DNA from: Ambrosia x helenae
Lineage: Eukaryota > Streptophyta > Magnoliopsida > Asterales > Asteraceae
DNA length: 64,000 nt
Direction of reading: 5' to 3'
NCBI GenBank assembly: GCA_030844895.1
Contig: CM061223.1
Coordinates: forward strand, 7,054,676 to 7,118,675
The stretch's first letter is position 1; each line of letters opens with the position of its first letter. This document shows positions 24,876 to 38,100 of this stretch, one piece after another. Below the pieces are notes generated by a model that was not told the origin of the DNA, did not search any database, and was given only the letters and a program-made list of their open reading frames with translations. The position numbers and the translations under genes were made by a program.

Positions 24876-26114
24876 AGACATATGGGTCGTGTTCAAGTTC
24901 ATTATTTTAAGATGTCAATTCGCTAACATACGCTAACATAGCAAAATTGTCACACCCGTACCTTTTTAGATTTATTTTTACTAGTATATATTAGTTTATT
25001 ATTCATTTATTTATCATTTGAGGCACACAACTCAGCTCTAATGCTTGTTAGTGAGTGTGAGTCCATTTAGGAAAAGGGTCACAACAAAACCCATAAACCT
25101 AACTTACGTGGACCCAAAATGATTAGCCCAATCATAAACCAGACAATGCTAATTATCACATGCCTCAACATGTCTTATTTATAATTTATAAAGCTTGAAA
25201 AAAGTTAACTTAATATATAGTTTATAGTTAATGGTCCCTTATTATACAATACTAAATACTCCATGGCGTCATAAACTTGTACTTTATTATTGTTGATGGT
25301 TGATGATCTCATTCTACGCTATATTTGATACGGTGAATCGGTCTATGTTTTATAGTTTATGGTTAATGGTCCTTCATAGGCCACTTACGTTTAAAGTTCA
25401 ATATACTTTATTAAGGATCCCCATTCTATGCCATATTTTATGTTCTAACACTTTAATATGTGACATATGTTATCCACTTAACAACCAAGTTTCCACAATC
25501 TAATGGTTAGGTTATTTTTTTTTTAGCAAGATAAGGTTAGGGTAGGTTCAATTAGATTGACTTTATACTATTTTATTCTATCCCATATTTACTGCTCTAA
25601 CACTTTAATATGTAGTGTAAAATTCGATCACTATTATTATATTTATAAGAAAATAATGCATTAAACATTTACTTTTACGACTGTCGAATCATTTGAGATT
25701 TTTAGTGAATTACCAATTACCAATTTCTTGATTAAAATAAAACATAATCAGACCGACCAGTTCACTAGAAACACCCTCTTTTATCCATGGGGATAGAAGT
25801 AATTTTTTTTTTACATCTCACTCTCCCCAAACCCCATTAATAGCTTTGCTATAGATGGGATTATACTGGTTATGTTGTATAATCAGATTGACTAAACATG
25901 TGAATGATCGAAACCGTCATTCTACTTTTCAAATTTTGGTCACAAAAATAATGGCTAAAATTCATCATTTGATAAGTTCCTGACTCTTTATGATAATAAA
26001 GGCATTACTTGCACCTTCTTACATAATTATTTATTGTCATATACACAATTAACTACACATTTGCATATTTGTTAGTTGTTTTTTTAAATAATATTTGGGT
26101 ACCTAATACCTATG
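24876..26114. other. AT-rich intergenic DNA downstream of the receptor kinase
   Basis: TGTCACACCCGTACC at about 24951 looks like the first bases of another LTR, but no matching end was found. A phrase with TCTATGCCATATTTTATG recurs in altered form about 150 bp later. I see no gene. Confidence 0.4.
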
Positions 26115-29100
26115 TTAAGGGAGCAATGACTCAGTACTTGGGTCATCACTGATGGTGAGGCTTTCACTAGGATTCTGCCAAAAGTGGTTTCTTAATGCCT
26201 TAAACTTAGGATTTACAGTTGAAAAACCCGGGTCCGATAGCAAATCTTGAACATTGGTTCGACCCTCTAGCATATTCAAGGCTTGAGACATGGTTGGTCT
26301 AAGAGTCGGTGATGCATTCGTGCATAAAAGGGCGACATTCAGAATCGTCATTGCTTCCTCTGATGAATATTCAGACCCTAAGTCTGGATCAACCAGTTCT
26401 AATAAGCATCCTCTTTCTTGTAAAACATATGCCTGCAAAACAAACAAATATGTCACAGTTTCGACTTTTTGGGTCAAAGAATGTTAATTTTCTGTCGGTG
26501 GTTATTTTACAGGATATAAATTACTTCACCTATGGGGGTGTTTGGATGTGTGTTTTGGAAGTGACTATGTGAATCCAAACACCCCTAAAAGTTGATGAAC
26601 CAAAATGTGGACAGTTTGCTCACCCAATCAAGAAGGTAAACACAGTCTTCTTTGGGCCTGTAGTTGGTATTGCTTTTTCCACTAACAATTTCTAGCGCCA
26701 CAATTCCGAAACTATATACATCTGCCTTAGGAGTCAAGTAACCACGCATGGCATACTCCGGAGCCATATAACCTCTGAGAACCAAAAATTAATATAAAAT
26801 AAATAAATATGAGAACCAAAGCACAGTTATCACCTATTATGTAACAAATAGAGTTGGAGATTTTGACTCATTGACATATGAATTGAGTTGATTCGGGCTG
26901 AGTTATATGGCAAAACGGGTCAAATAGGCTTGCTTAAAAATATGTGCTAAAAGAGGAGCGTGTAATGGAAGTTGAAAGTCCTCCAAACTCTGTTTTAATA
27001 CATAGAAGCTCCTAAGTAGTCTTTATTCAAAGATTCGGATATTTATTATAGCAATGTTTTTTGTAATCGTAATGGACAAAGATGTGTTTGCAGGTAAACC
27101 TAACCTGACCCGGTTTCTTTTGACCGGAACTAAAAAAATTACCCGTCTCAACCCGAACCAGTTTTGCGCAATATACATGTGTAATTAGAGAACATACATT
27201 GTTCCTGCAATACGAGTGCTGATGTGTGTATTTCCGTCGTCATTAAGCTTTGCTAATCCGAAATCAGATATTTTTGCATTGAGTTTTTTTATCAAGTAAA
27301 ACATTGCTAGTCTTGATATCTCTATGCACAATTTTCAGTTGTGATCCTTCATGAAGATAAAGCAAGCCTCGAGCTATCCCTAGGCATATCTTCAACCTCA
27401 CAGGCCATGTTAGCTTCACTTTCGACACTTTGTCTCTCCCTGTAGGAATTAATCACAGCCAGTGGATTTTCTACATTAGTGTGAATAATATGTTTCTTTA
27501 TAGAGGTGGAAATTTCAACCCGTTTACATGGGAATGGATCTATTTGTATTGTGTTTTATCTCAAAACAGGTCAAACAAATAATCTAGCTAAAAGGAGAGT
27601 GGGTCAAACGGGTGAAGCGATTTTGTAACAATACTGTAACTAGGTACCAAATTAAAAAACGGAAAAAGTTTATTCGCAGGTCAACCAGGCCCGTTTTGAT
27701 ATATACTAAACAATGACCTGTTTTTAGTTATGACCCGATCTTTTTACCGGTCATCCCAACCCGTCCAAATTGGCATCTCTGCTAATTAATACTTTAAGCT
27801 TACCGAAGAGAGCACGAGATACGCAATTATTTTCCATGTACTCATAAATCAAAGACAACTGGTTCCCTTCAACACAGCATCCATAAAGTCTGACAAGATT
27901 TGGGTGTTGTAGTGCTGAAATCATGCCAATTTCATTGACAAATTCACGGGTTCCTTGTTTTGACTTTGATGACAATTGTTTCACAGCAATTATTGTCCCA
28001 TCCAGCAATTGACCCTACATAACATATGATTTATTAGTAACACAAGATAATAATGGGACTTGTGTTTGATATACTAATGATTTAACACAATAACATCACC
28101 TTGTAAACGGCACCAAAACCACCTTCTCCAAGCTTGTTTGATGGATCAAAGTTTTTAGTTGCAGCTTTTATCTGTCTTAGAGTGAATATTCCTGTTTGTA
28201 GATCTAGACCTTTAAGCTCTGTTAAACAACAGGTCTTGTAATTAGTTGTTACAATATAATATCGTTAGCAAACGAATGTAGAGGTGGGGATATTGGCGGG
28301 TTGGATTATGAGTTGGATGAAAAATGGGACTTTTTTAGTACAGGTTGAAAAAAGGCAGGGTTGATTGACTCGCTGCTGACACTTTTTGTCCATTTTTATA
28401 AAAATGTTTATAACTGGTCAGTGTGTATAGCTCTTGATGAAGATAACCAAAACAATATAATTAATTTATCACGATAGATATTTAAATCTTTAAATAAAAT
28501 GACTCGGGAGACTGTAGGTATTACATACAGATTTTGGAAGAAGTTTGAACCATTTGAAACCCTTTTCGCCAACCTTTTAGCTAAATCTTTTGATGTGACC
28601 CATTGGAAATCAAAACAGCCCATTCTTAGAACTCAGGCCGAAATTGCTTCCTCTAATTAAATCATCAGAAGAAAATGAATGATTTACCTCTATCTGCTGC
28701 ATCTTTCCCCATAATGTAGCCTTTTCTCCACAAGATGATTATGATTAGAATTACCGAAAGAAGTCCTCCACCAGCTATCGCAACTAATAGTCGAACATCA
28801 AGCTTTCTACCAAAATTTGGGGGCTTAAAATCTGTATAAAACAAATCAGTGAAGGCAACAATGAGCAATACTATAACATTATAAAATCTGACTTCAGAAT
28901 ACATTTATATTCATTGAAGAATATAGGAATGATCGCCAAAAATCAGCATGAACTACAGAAATTGTCTAATTGAGTATTAGCACAAGATGATTCAAAGAAT
29001 ATTTCATATTCATTATTGTTGATTGTATAAATCATTTCCTTACATAGAGCTAGGGTTTTGTGTATTATATATAGGGGACATGTATCTCACGGTAATTCAT

Positions 29101-32100
29101 TCAGAAATCAATACCATAAACACTTTTATGGTACCAGAGCTTCGGTTTTGAAAAGATCTTTCCCTCTTCCTTTTCCTTTCATCGCCGTCCCCTACAAATC
29201 TATTTTCCTTCCTATTTCTACCATGGCCGATAAAACAATCACCACCGAAACAAATCAGAAAGCCACATCTCTTCACCCAGCCTACTCCGTAACCAATATT
29301 CAAACTAAGATCCGGACCCTTGATGGTTCCAAGGTTACGTACTCGGCATGGACTAAGTTGTTCAAACTTCATGCTATGGCGTACAAAGTCCTTGATCACA
29401 TACATGGATCAATGGATCTATAACACCCTCTCGGAGGATGATCTTCTCATCCGTGTTTTGGAGACGGATATCACCGCCTTTGCGGCCTGGACGAAAATCG
29501 AAAAGATTTTCCTCAACAAGAAAGCCCGTGCGGCTGCCTTGGAGACCAAATTTATAAACCTGACCCTCACAGGCTGGTGTGGACCATCTTGTACCCGAAT
29601 CTAGACTTGTTCTTTAACTTGTTGGTGGACTACTGGCCGAATACAACACTACTGCTTGCCTCATTAACCAAAATAATGCTAATTGGGACACCGCAAGATC
29701 CATGCTTAATTATGATAAGATTCGTGTTGAAGCCCGTCAACAAAACGCCTCCTCGGTCCTTGCTGCACCAACCACACCTTCATCACAACAGCCCAACCCG
29801 AACCCGAACACCACTCCGAAGTCCGAACCCAAACTTATACCGGGGGAGGGGTCGTGGTCAGGGTCCTCGTTACTACAGTGGAGAAAGGGGCCGTGGCGGC
29901 GGGGCCGACCCACCCGTCTTGGTCCTCTCAACCCAACCCAACCCAAATCATACCCGCAACAACCACCATCTTGGGCTTGGTGGACTACTCCACCTTGCCC
30001 ATACCCCACTCAACCCGATTGGAGGCCCAACACCCCTTTCTCTCAACCGGCCATACCTCAGCTCAATACGGCTTCGGCCCAATTTGCTGGCTACCCAACC
30101 CAGGCCCACTTCGACGGGTATACAGCAGCCCCGCCCACAGCTAAGGATCCCTCGGTTGTTAAGTATTGAGGGGAACAGAGACAATTCATGATAAAATCTG
30201 GTAATATATTACAAGTATTCTTCTCTTTAAAAAGACACTATTTGAGAGTTTAGGCCCACATGTATGAATAACAACTCAATCAATCAATCCTTACCCAATT
30301 AATCTCACAAATAGCAAAGCTACTAATAAGATTTGGGGAGGGTTGGATGTGGCACACCTTAACTCTATCCCAAGGAATAGAGAGGCTGTTTCTAGAGAGA
30401 CCCTCGGCTCGAGAACAAGTCAAGAAACAACAAACATACAAATAAAGATAAAATGATACCTATGTAAAGTTGCCAAATAACACAGTGATGAGATTGTAAC
30501 ACGGTGAAATATAAACATATGTAACATCAAGAAAGCATACAAGGACATACAAATAGGAAGACAATTATATGCATAACCCTCAAAAGTGTATGATTAACTA
30601 AGCCCTTAAGACCCAGCTAAAGAACTACTATACCATACCCTAAAAGTCCTTAACCTTACTGCGCATCCACGAACTCCTATCATGGACCATATATGAATAA
30701 CAATGAATCTTTATTCTATCTTTAATTTTTTACCAAAAAACTTTATGACATTGGACAACAGAATAAATACTCGTGTTTGAAAAATGTTGTGTTGTTCAAC
30801 TTTTAGCAGTTCCATAGTAACTTTGACCTCAAAAGTCAAAGCATGCCGCTCTCTGAATCTTTTTGTTGGATTTATGTGATCTTTAATCTTAAACATGAAA
30901 AGGTGGTGGAAAACAGACGTGGAAAATGAAGAAATACTTACTAGGTTCAACTGATATAGCTGATATAATTGGACCATAACTTCCTCTAAGAGGAATTCCA
31001 ATAGTGCCTTTTCCAGCCCAGAAAAGTTGAATCTTGAGTGTATTATTCTTCACATTAACAATGTAACTCTTTATAACGGGCCTACCAGCACCTCCTGCCT
31101 CTTGTACTACATCAAAATCCTTTAGTTTCAACTCTCCCTGTTACAGTTTCATAGAAAATGTTTATATGATTAATTGACAAAAAGAAACATTCAAAAACAT
31201 GGGCATAAACTTTCAAAAAAATTCAATATAAGATAAGCTGATTCGCTTAGCTGTCAAAACGTTGAGACATGGCAGTAACTTTTGATCATGTTGACTTTTT
31301 CACACCGCTAACTTGTTTTAAGCCTACTAACTGGCTAAGGTAATCACCTTAGATCAAACATTTCGAAACATTATCGATTATTTCTGCTTTAAAACAAGTT
31401 GGTTACCCAAAACAGAAATCAGTCCACCTTTTTATGCATCTAGCTTATATTTATATTAAAAAATTGCTCACCTGCACATAAACATCGAACACACGCTTCC
31501 CAAGGCTGGTAAATGTTTTATCTTGGGTGAAAACAATCTCTGCAAAGTGGAGTCTAACCGTATAGTTACCGTTCATAAGACACAATCCATAATAAGTAAG
31601 AGATATAGCAGTGGTGCGTGCTGATATGTACAACTCTGTCTCAGATGAGGAAACATTACGGAGCCTCGATGTGTTGGAAAGAATATAAACATCAGAAACA
31701 TGGTCATCATCTAAGAAGTTTCCTGTGCTGCTAAATGCCCAGTTTCTATCAAAGTAATATGTTGAGGAGCCTTTTCTTTCTGTATCAGATTCATATTCGA
31801 TGGTGTTGTTGATATTTACTTTGTTTCCCCCACAATTGATGTATAGAGAATGAATTTCTGATGCAAACAGATGACCTTTAATTAAGATATGAAGTGGGGT
31901 TCATTGGTACTTGTATGTAATGATGTAAATAACTTCACTTACGCTGTTCAATTGGCTTATTGCATGGGAAATCTTTCATGAGACATAGAGGAATGCTGTT
32001 TCTACATAAGAAGTACAAGACAAATTAGTCATTGTGTACTTTTGATGCTTACACAACATTTTAAGTGGTTTGTGTGAGCCCGGGTAGTCAGGCTGGTCGA

Positions 32101-35100
32101 GCCCGAAAGTTTCATATCAGTCCTAACATTCAATTGTATATATGGTTAGCCCAGTCCAAGAACCCTCTTATTGGTACTAAATGCCCGGTCCCTTTGAGAC
32201 CGATACGTATATTGTTTTTCCATGTCATATATGCTCTCCATCCCAAAATTATTGTCCACAAACAAAACAAAACAAAACAAAAAACTTTATATATGTGCAT
32301 CATTATCATCATACTCCACCAATAGCAAAGCTAAGGTAGGGTTTGAGAAGATGTAGATTTGCATCAAACCTTGGACATAAAGCACGTAATACTGAGCAAT
32401 TGGGACAAGCCCGATTGGTGCATGTACCCCTCTTTTGGCTATCAACACCACCACCACTTGATGCATGATTAATCATCCGCCATTTTTAACGTTATTTTCA
32501 CGAAATTAGTAAAGTAACATTAAAATTAGTGCAATTTTACTTTCGCCCCAAGGGCCCACACGCATATACATTATATAGAACACCACAAGTAGGGTTGAAA
32601 TATAAGATATGAGCAATCAGTGTAATTTAAGTTAGTGAATGTCCATTTTACCTTTGCAGTTTTGCACTAAAGACAAACATGGATTTGTGATAGGTACTGA
32701 AGGGTAAAATAGTATGTGAACAATAATGTTGTGTGCTATTGAATCTTTTCATTAAAACATTGCTTTTACATCTAGTGAAATGTAAAAGTATAGTTAAATA
32801 CTTAAAAAAACTAAACTAAAGTATTGAAAAAATATACATTTAAATTTTTCATGGTAAAAGCTTATTTTTCTATAATTTAAAAATGCAACAACCGTACCCA
32901 GTAAATCCCACTCATTGCAAAGCTATTTGTAGGGTCTGCGGAGGGTGGTATGTAGGCAAACATTTCCTCTATCCATGGATTTAGAAAGAGATTGCTTCCA
33001 AAGAGACCCCCGGCTCCGAAACAAACACGGACGGACAAACAGCAATTGACAATATATAAATCAAAAGAGATCCACCCGTATCCAAAGAGTGGCGAAGAGG
33101 TAACATAGCGGCATATATAAAACATAGACACAAATAGAGAAGAAAAGAAAAAACACACATGTAAATATGTAATGTACAGAAAAAGCATTGGGACCACCTA
33201 AGGGCTAAGGCCCTATAATTTGATATACCTCGTTTTTAATTGTATTTAATTGTACATACTATTAAAAATATAACTCATTTTCCATATAAAGGACTAGGCT
33301 TTAGGACCATGCCTAGGCCGGTGGCTCAAGTTATGATTCTTTCAAAAAAAACTCAGTGATGCCTGTGAGGTGTGACCTTAAATGAAATTAGGGTCATGTG
33401 TCTTACTGTTTATTTGTTGACGAAGAATAGCTCTCCACCATGTTTCTGAGTCAAGTAGTGAAAAGATTGTTTACGTTAACATGAATGATAAAACCATACA
33501 CAAATACACAAAAAAGGAGTAGAAAAGCTTACACTGTCCCTCGTTCACATGTAGCTGGGCCAGAAGAATCCCAAGTAAAATTGTTATAAGAAACATCCCT
33601 GTAAGATACATATTAACATAACACACAATTAATATTCTCCTTTTTTATCATTTGATGATGTAAACATATAGTGAAATGATAACTATTTGGGCAAGTTTAT
33701 CTTACACGTCCTTAGTACTTGAGAATATCCATGCAGGCATAGGTCCAGTAAGATTATTTTCTGTCAAATAACTATTAAATAGTGGCCTTAGAAAACTTAT
33801 CATGATTATGAGAAGACGAGATAGTATTGTTGAAGATAATTCACATACATGTAATCTGTTTTTCCTAGTTGGGAAAAAGAAGACGGGATCTGACCAGTCA
33901 AATTGTTGAAACTGAGGTCTCTGCATCAATAGAAGTTAATTAAGAATAAATTCCAAGAAAATGTATATTTAAAAAATACAAAATATGTCCAACACGTAAT
34001 GACGATGGATGGAACGGAACTACTATGAACAGCAATAAATTCATAGAGATTAATTTGAAGCTACTAAAGCTAAATATTTTAGTGTATGTCTCTTTTAGGG
34101 GATGTTGTGTTGTGCTTTTCCAAAGTGATTATACGATGATGAATATTCAGAACCAGAGAATCAGTTGCAATACAGTGGGATGTTAATGTGCTTTGTTGTA
34201 TGAATTATATTTTACCCTTAGATAATTAGGGTTGTTGCAGCTGGTATGAAACTCTCATCCAAAACTGATTATTTGACAGCAGAATCAGAATTTGTTCATC
34301 CAAACATTAAAACTTAATTTTTATGACTTTACGTTGCAATAATCAGATAATCAGTTTCAAGACGCAAATGCAAACACCCTTATTGTCATGCTACTCTTGC
34401 TAGTGTCATCAACCTTTTGCGCATTCTGGTTTTCGAAACTTCAAAACTAGTTGAATCTTACAAAGGGTAACTTTTGAAATGATCCATACCAAAGGCAAGG
34501 AACATATAGTGAATTACTTACAGAGTTTTCAGAGAAACCATATTCCCGATATAGTCAGGGATTCTCCCATGGATCAAACAATTTCTAAGTATCCTGCAGA
34601 TTTTCATATTGTAATTAGTATCTTCACTTGAATATTAAAACAGGTAATGATCACAACACACACAAAAAAAGATCCTCACAATTTATTTAGTTTTGTCATT
34701 TTCTGCACCGGTGGGAAACTAGAAGCTCCCCGTTTCAAGTCACTGATTCTCCTGCAACATAAGAAAACATAGAGTGAGAAAAGAATCAATCACTTTGTAT
34801 ATCCATCACCTCATTGGAATATATACAATCAAAGAAAAGGTTGAAAAAGAAATAAGACGGCATACAGATCATTTAGTTGTGTTAAGACAGAGATGCTAGA
34901 AGGAATAGGTCCCTCAAGATAACAACCTTGTATATGCCTGCAAAATAAACAAAATACTAATGTATTTCAAACAAAATAGAGGTGTAACATGGGTGTGACG
35001 GGTAATGGATCTAATGGGTAAACGTGCTGGGCTGACTGTCGGAAAAAAAATAGGGAAAATGACCAATATAGCCCGTTGACCGGGCATTTTGCACAAATAG

Positions 35101-38100
35101 CCCCCTCCACCGTCTTTGGAGAGACGGGACACGGCTCCCAACCCGCCTGAACCGTCTTTGGATAGACGGGACACGTTGTGACCCCCCCCAACCGCCACGT
35201 GGCGTCTCTGATCCCGAGATGTACCGTCTCTCTCCAGACGGGTCAGAACCCTCTCCCAGACGGTTCCCGTTTCCCAAGACGGCTAACCCTTCGGTTCAAC
35301 CGTCTCCAAAGACGGTTCACGTCTATCAATGCCGGCTGACACCTCGGGTCAACCGTCTCAAACAGACGTGTCAGCTTTCCCCAAGACGGCTGACCCTTCG
35401 GTTCAACCGTCTTGAGAGACGGTACACATTTACCGACGCGGTGGTTCCCGATGAGCGGCGACGCTTCGGTTGTCCGGCTCAGCCCTATAAATACCCGTCT
35501 CCCGTCCATTTCCCGTCATCCAAACCGTCTGAACATATCAACCACCGTACAACTCCGTCCAAACACCATCTACTACCCGACGACCACCGTCCAACACCGT
35601 CCAACACCGTCCAAACCACCTTCCAACACCGTCCAAACCACCGTCTAACACCGTCCAAACCACCGTCCAACACCATCCAACACCGTCCAAACCACCGTCC
35701 AACACCGTCCAAACCACCGTCCAAAACCAATGGCACCCCAAAGATGGACGGAAGAACAAGAGATCGCGTTGATTGCGGCATGGCTGCATGTTGAGGAGAG
35801 TACACACCTCAACAACAAGTGGTTCCGGATCCTGAATGAGTACAACCGGCTCGTTGGGGGCTCACAACGTACCACCGAGTCGCTTAGCCGCAAGTTGAAT
35901 GATTTGACGACAAAGTGTCAAATATTCAACAGCCACCATAACCGGACCCTTTACGACGTACCCGCAAACTTTCCTGAAGACGTGGCCATTAGACACAGTC
36001 TAAGGCAGTACAAAAATAGGGAGGGTAAAGAGTTTAAACATGTGTCCGTGTGGCAAATGATTAAACATCGTCTTATGTAATTTTTTTTAATTTGTCGTTT
36101 TGTTTTTATTTGTAATGGTTTTATTTTTAATGCAATAGTTGGTTATATTTTTAATTTGTCGTTTTGTTTTTATATTTAAACAGTTGGTTATATTTTTAAT
36201 TTGTCGTTTTGTTTTTATATTTAAACGTACTATACTATTACAATCACAAATAAACAATAAATATTATTACAATAACAATTAAAAAACTACACTATTACAA
36301 CAAACTTTCCAAATTTACTTCCCGAGAATAAAGAAGCAACAAGAGAAAATTAAGAAGCAACAAGTAAAAAACTACACTATTACAACAAACTTCCCAAATT
36401 TACTTTCAGAACTAAGAACTTTGTTTGAAGTAATCGTAGTGTCTAACCAACTATTGAAGACTACATCTTAGTGTTAGATGTTTTGTCCTCCACAGCGGCG
36501 GTAGTAGCAGTGGTCTACATAGACGTTGTTTCGAATGGTGTATGTGCTCTACACAGACAAGTCCGAAACATTTCCTCGTTTTATGTAACAATAGTTCTCA
36601 GTGAGCACACGTCGAACATCGAGACATAAATTCGGAAACCGAGCGAACTTGCCTAAAATGTAGACCACCACATCATCGATCCATTACACCGGTTGCAAAC
36701 CACGCGCAGACGGGTTGCAAACCACGCGCAGATGGAACAACAATCCAAGTAGCCGTACGCAGATGAAACAACAATCCAAGTAACCGGGACATATTTTCCG
36801 AAGCCGGTAGGCTTCGGCTGGGGCTTCGGCTGGGAAAGTAAAAAAACGTCATTGGATTGGAAGATGAAAGCTTAGAGGAGACCCTGGGTGCATGGAAGAT
36901 GAAAGCTTAGAGGAGACGGTTGGGTGGTGCATGGAAGATGAAAGGTTAGAGGAGAGCGGTGGGTGCAAATTTCGTTAAGTTAATTAGGGTATTTATATAC
37001 ACTCGTGAGACGGTTCAGACGGTTCAGACGGTTCAAAAATTTCGTTAAGACGTATTGGGAAAGGTGACCCGTCTGTTTGAGACGGTTGACCCGAAGGGAC
37101 AGCCGGCATTGATAGACGTGAACCGTCTTTGGAGACGGTTGAACCGAAGGGTTAGCCGTCTTGGGAAACGGGAACCGTCTGGGAGAGGGTTCTGACCCGT
37201 CTGGAGAGAGACGGTACATCTCGGGATCAGAGACGCCACGTGGCGGTTGGGGGGGGTCACAACGTGTCCCGTCTATCCAAAGACGGTTCAGGCGGGTTGG
37301 GAGCCGTGTCCCGTCTCTCCAAAGACGGTGGAGGGGGCTATTTGTGCAAAATGCCCGGTCAACGGGCTATATTGGTCATTTTCCCAAAAAAATACCTTTT
37401 TATAATATTTACTGTTCTAGTTAGTGTGTCAGATATGATCTAAAAAAAGTATACTAATAATAGTCTAATTTGTAAATAAAATGATTTAGAAGCTTTTATT
37501 CAAAACTACACTTGGGACGAATTTCAACCCATTACCTTTTTAGCTAGTCTTTCTTATTTTACCCATTTGACCCATTAGAGTTAAGACTTAAGACCTAAAC
37601 ACAGATCAATCCATTCATAAGTAAACGGATCATAGTTCCTGCCCTTGGCAACAGCTGGAAATTTAGAAAAGATACATAAAAGATTCTTACAATTTCTCAA
37701 TCTTTGTCCACTGACTAACGAAGTTTGGTATCTTTCCAGTGAAATTATTGTCACTTAGTCTCCTAAAAATGCAACAAAGTCACATAGGTTAAGAAAAATG
37801 CTAAAACTTTATGAACTATCATCAAAGTTTTTATGATTTATTCTCACATATCAGTCAAGTTGGTAAGTTTTCCAAGTGCAGCAGGCAGCTCTCCAGTGAA
37901 TTCATTTGAAGTTAAAACTCTGGGAATACAAAGCTTTATATGATCAAGATTCAAGAATATCTTTTTTTAGGAAAAGGTTAAGGGAAAAGGTCAAAAATTA
38001 GTACAGTCTCAACAAATTTTTCATGTTTGCTATCGCTGGGGGGATGGATCCTGAAAAGCGATTTCCTTCTAAGCTCCTACAATAATATTGAAGCAGTTAA

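Larger units (their letters stand above)
35053..37385 (+). mobile_element. Mutator-like element with about 330-bp TIRs, carrying a Myb/SANT ORF, in receptor-kinase intron 8
   Basis: The ends begin GGGAAAATGACCAATATAGC in both inverted arms and stay nearly identical for about 330 bp (35053-35385 and 37053-37385). A perfect 9-bp duplication AAAAAAATA flanks the element (35044-35052, 37386-37394). The arms are dense in CCGTCT...AGACGG palindromes. The interior has a CACCGTCCAA minisatellite (about 35535-35730) directly before the Myb/SANT ORF. No transposase is visible, so the element is non-autonomous and resembles a gene-carrying Mutator-like element. The nearly identical arms suggest a recent insertion. 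Confidence 0.88.

Noticed and set aside
24951..24970. TGTCACACCCGTACC as the start of another LTR
   Set aside because: No matching end or target duplication found within the following 1.2 kb.
29577..30191. A 204-codon plus-strand ORF with Pro/Arg/Asn-rich sequence
   Set aside because: It overlaps other open frames in the compositionally biased tail of the copia gag remnant, so it is not a separate gene.
35219..35807. Long ORFs on both strands (up to 191 codons) before the Myb/SANT ORF
   Set aside because: They cross the self-complementary arm and the CACCGTCC minisatellite, are open in several frames at once and show no domain.
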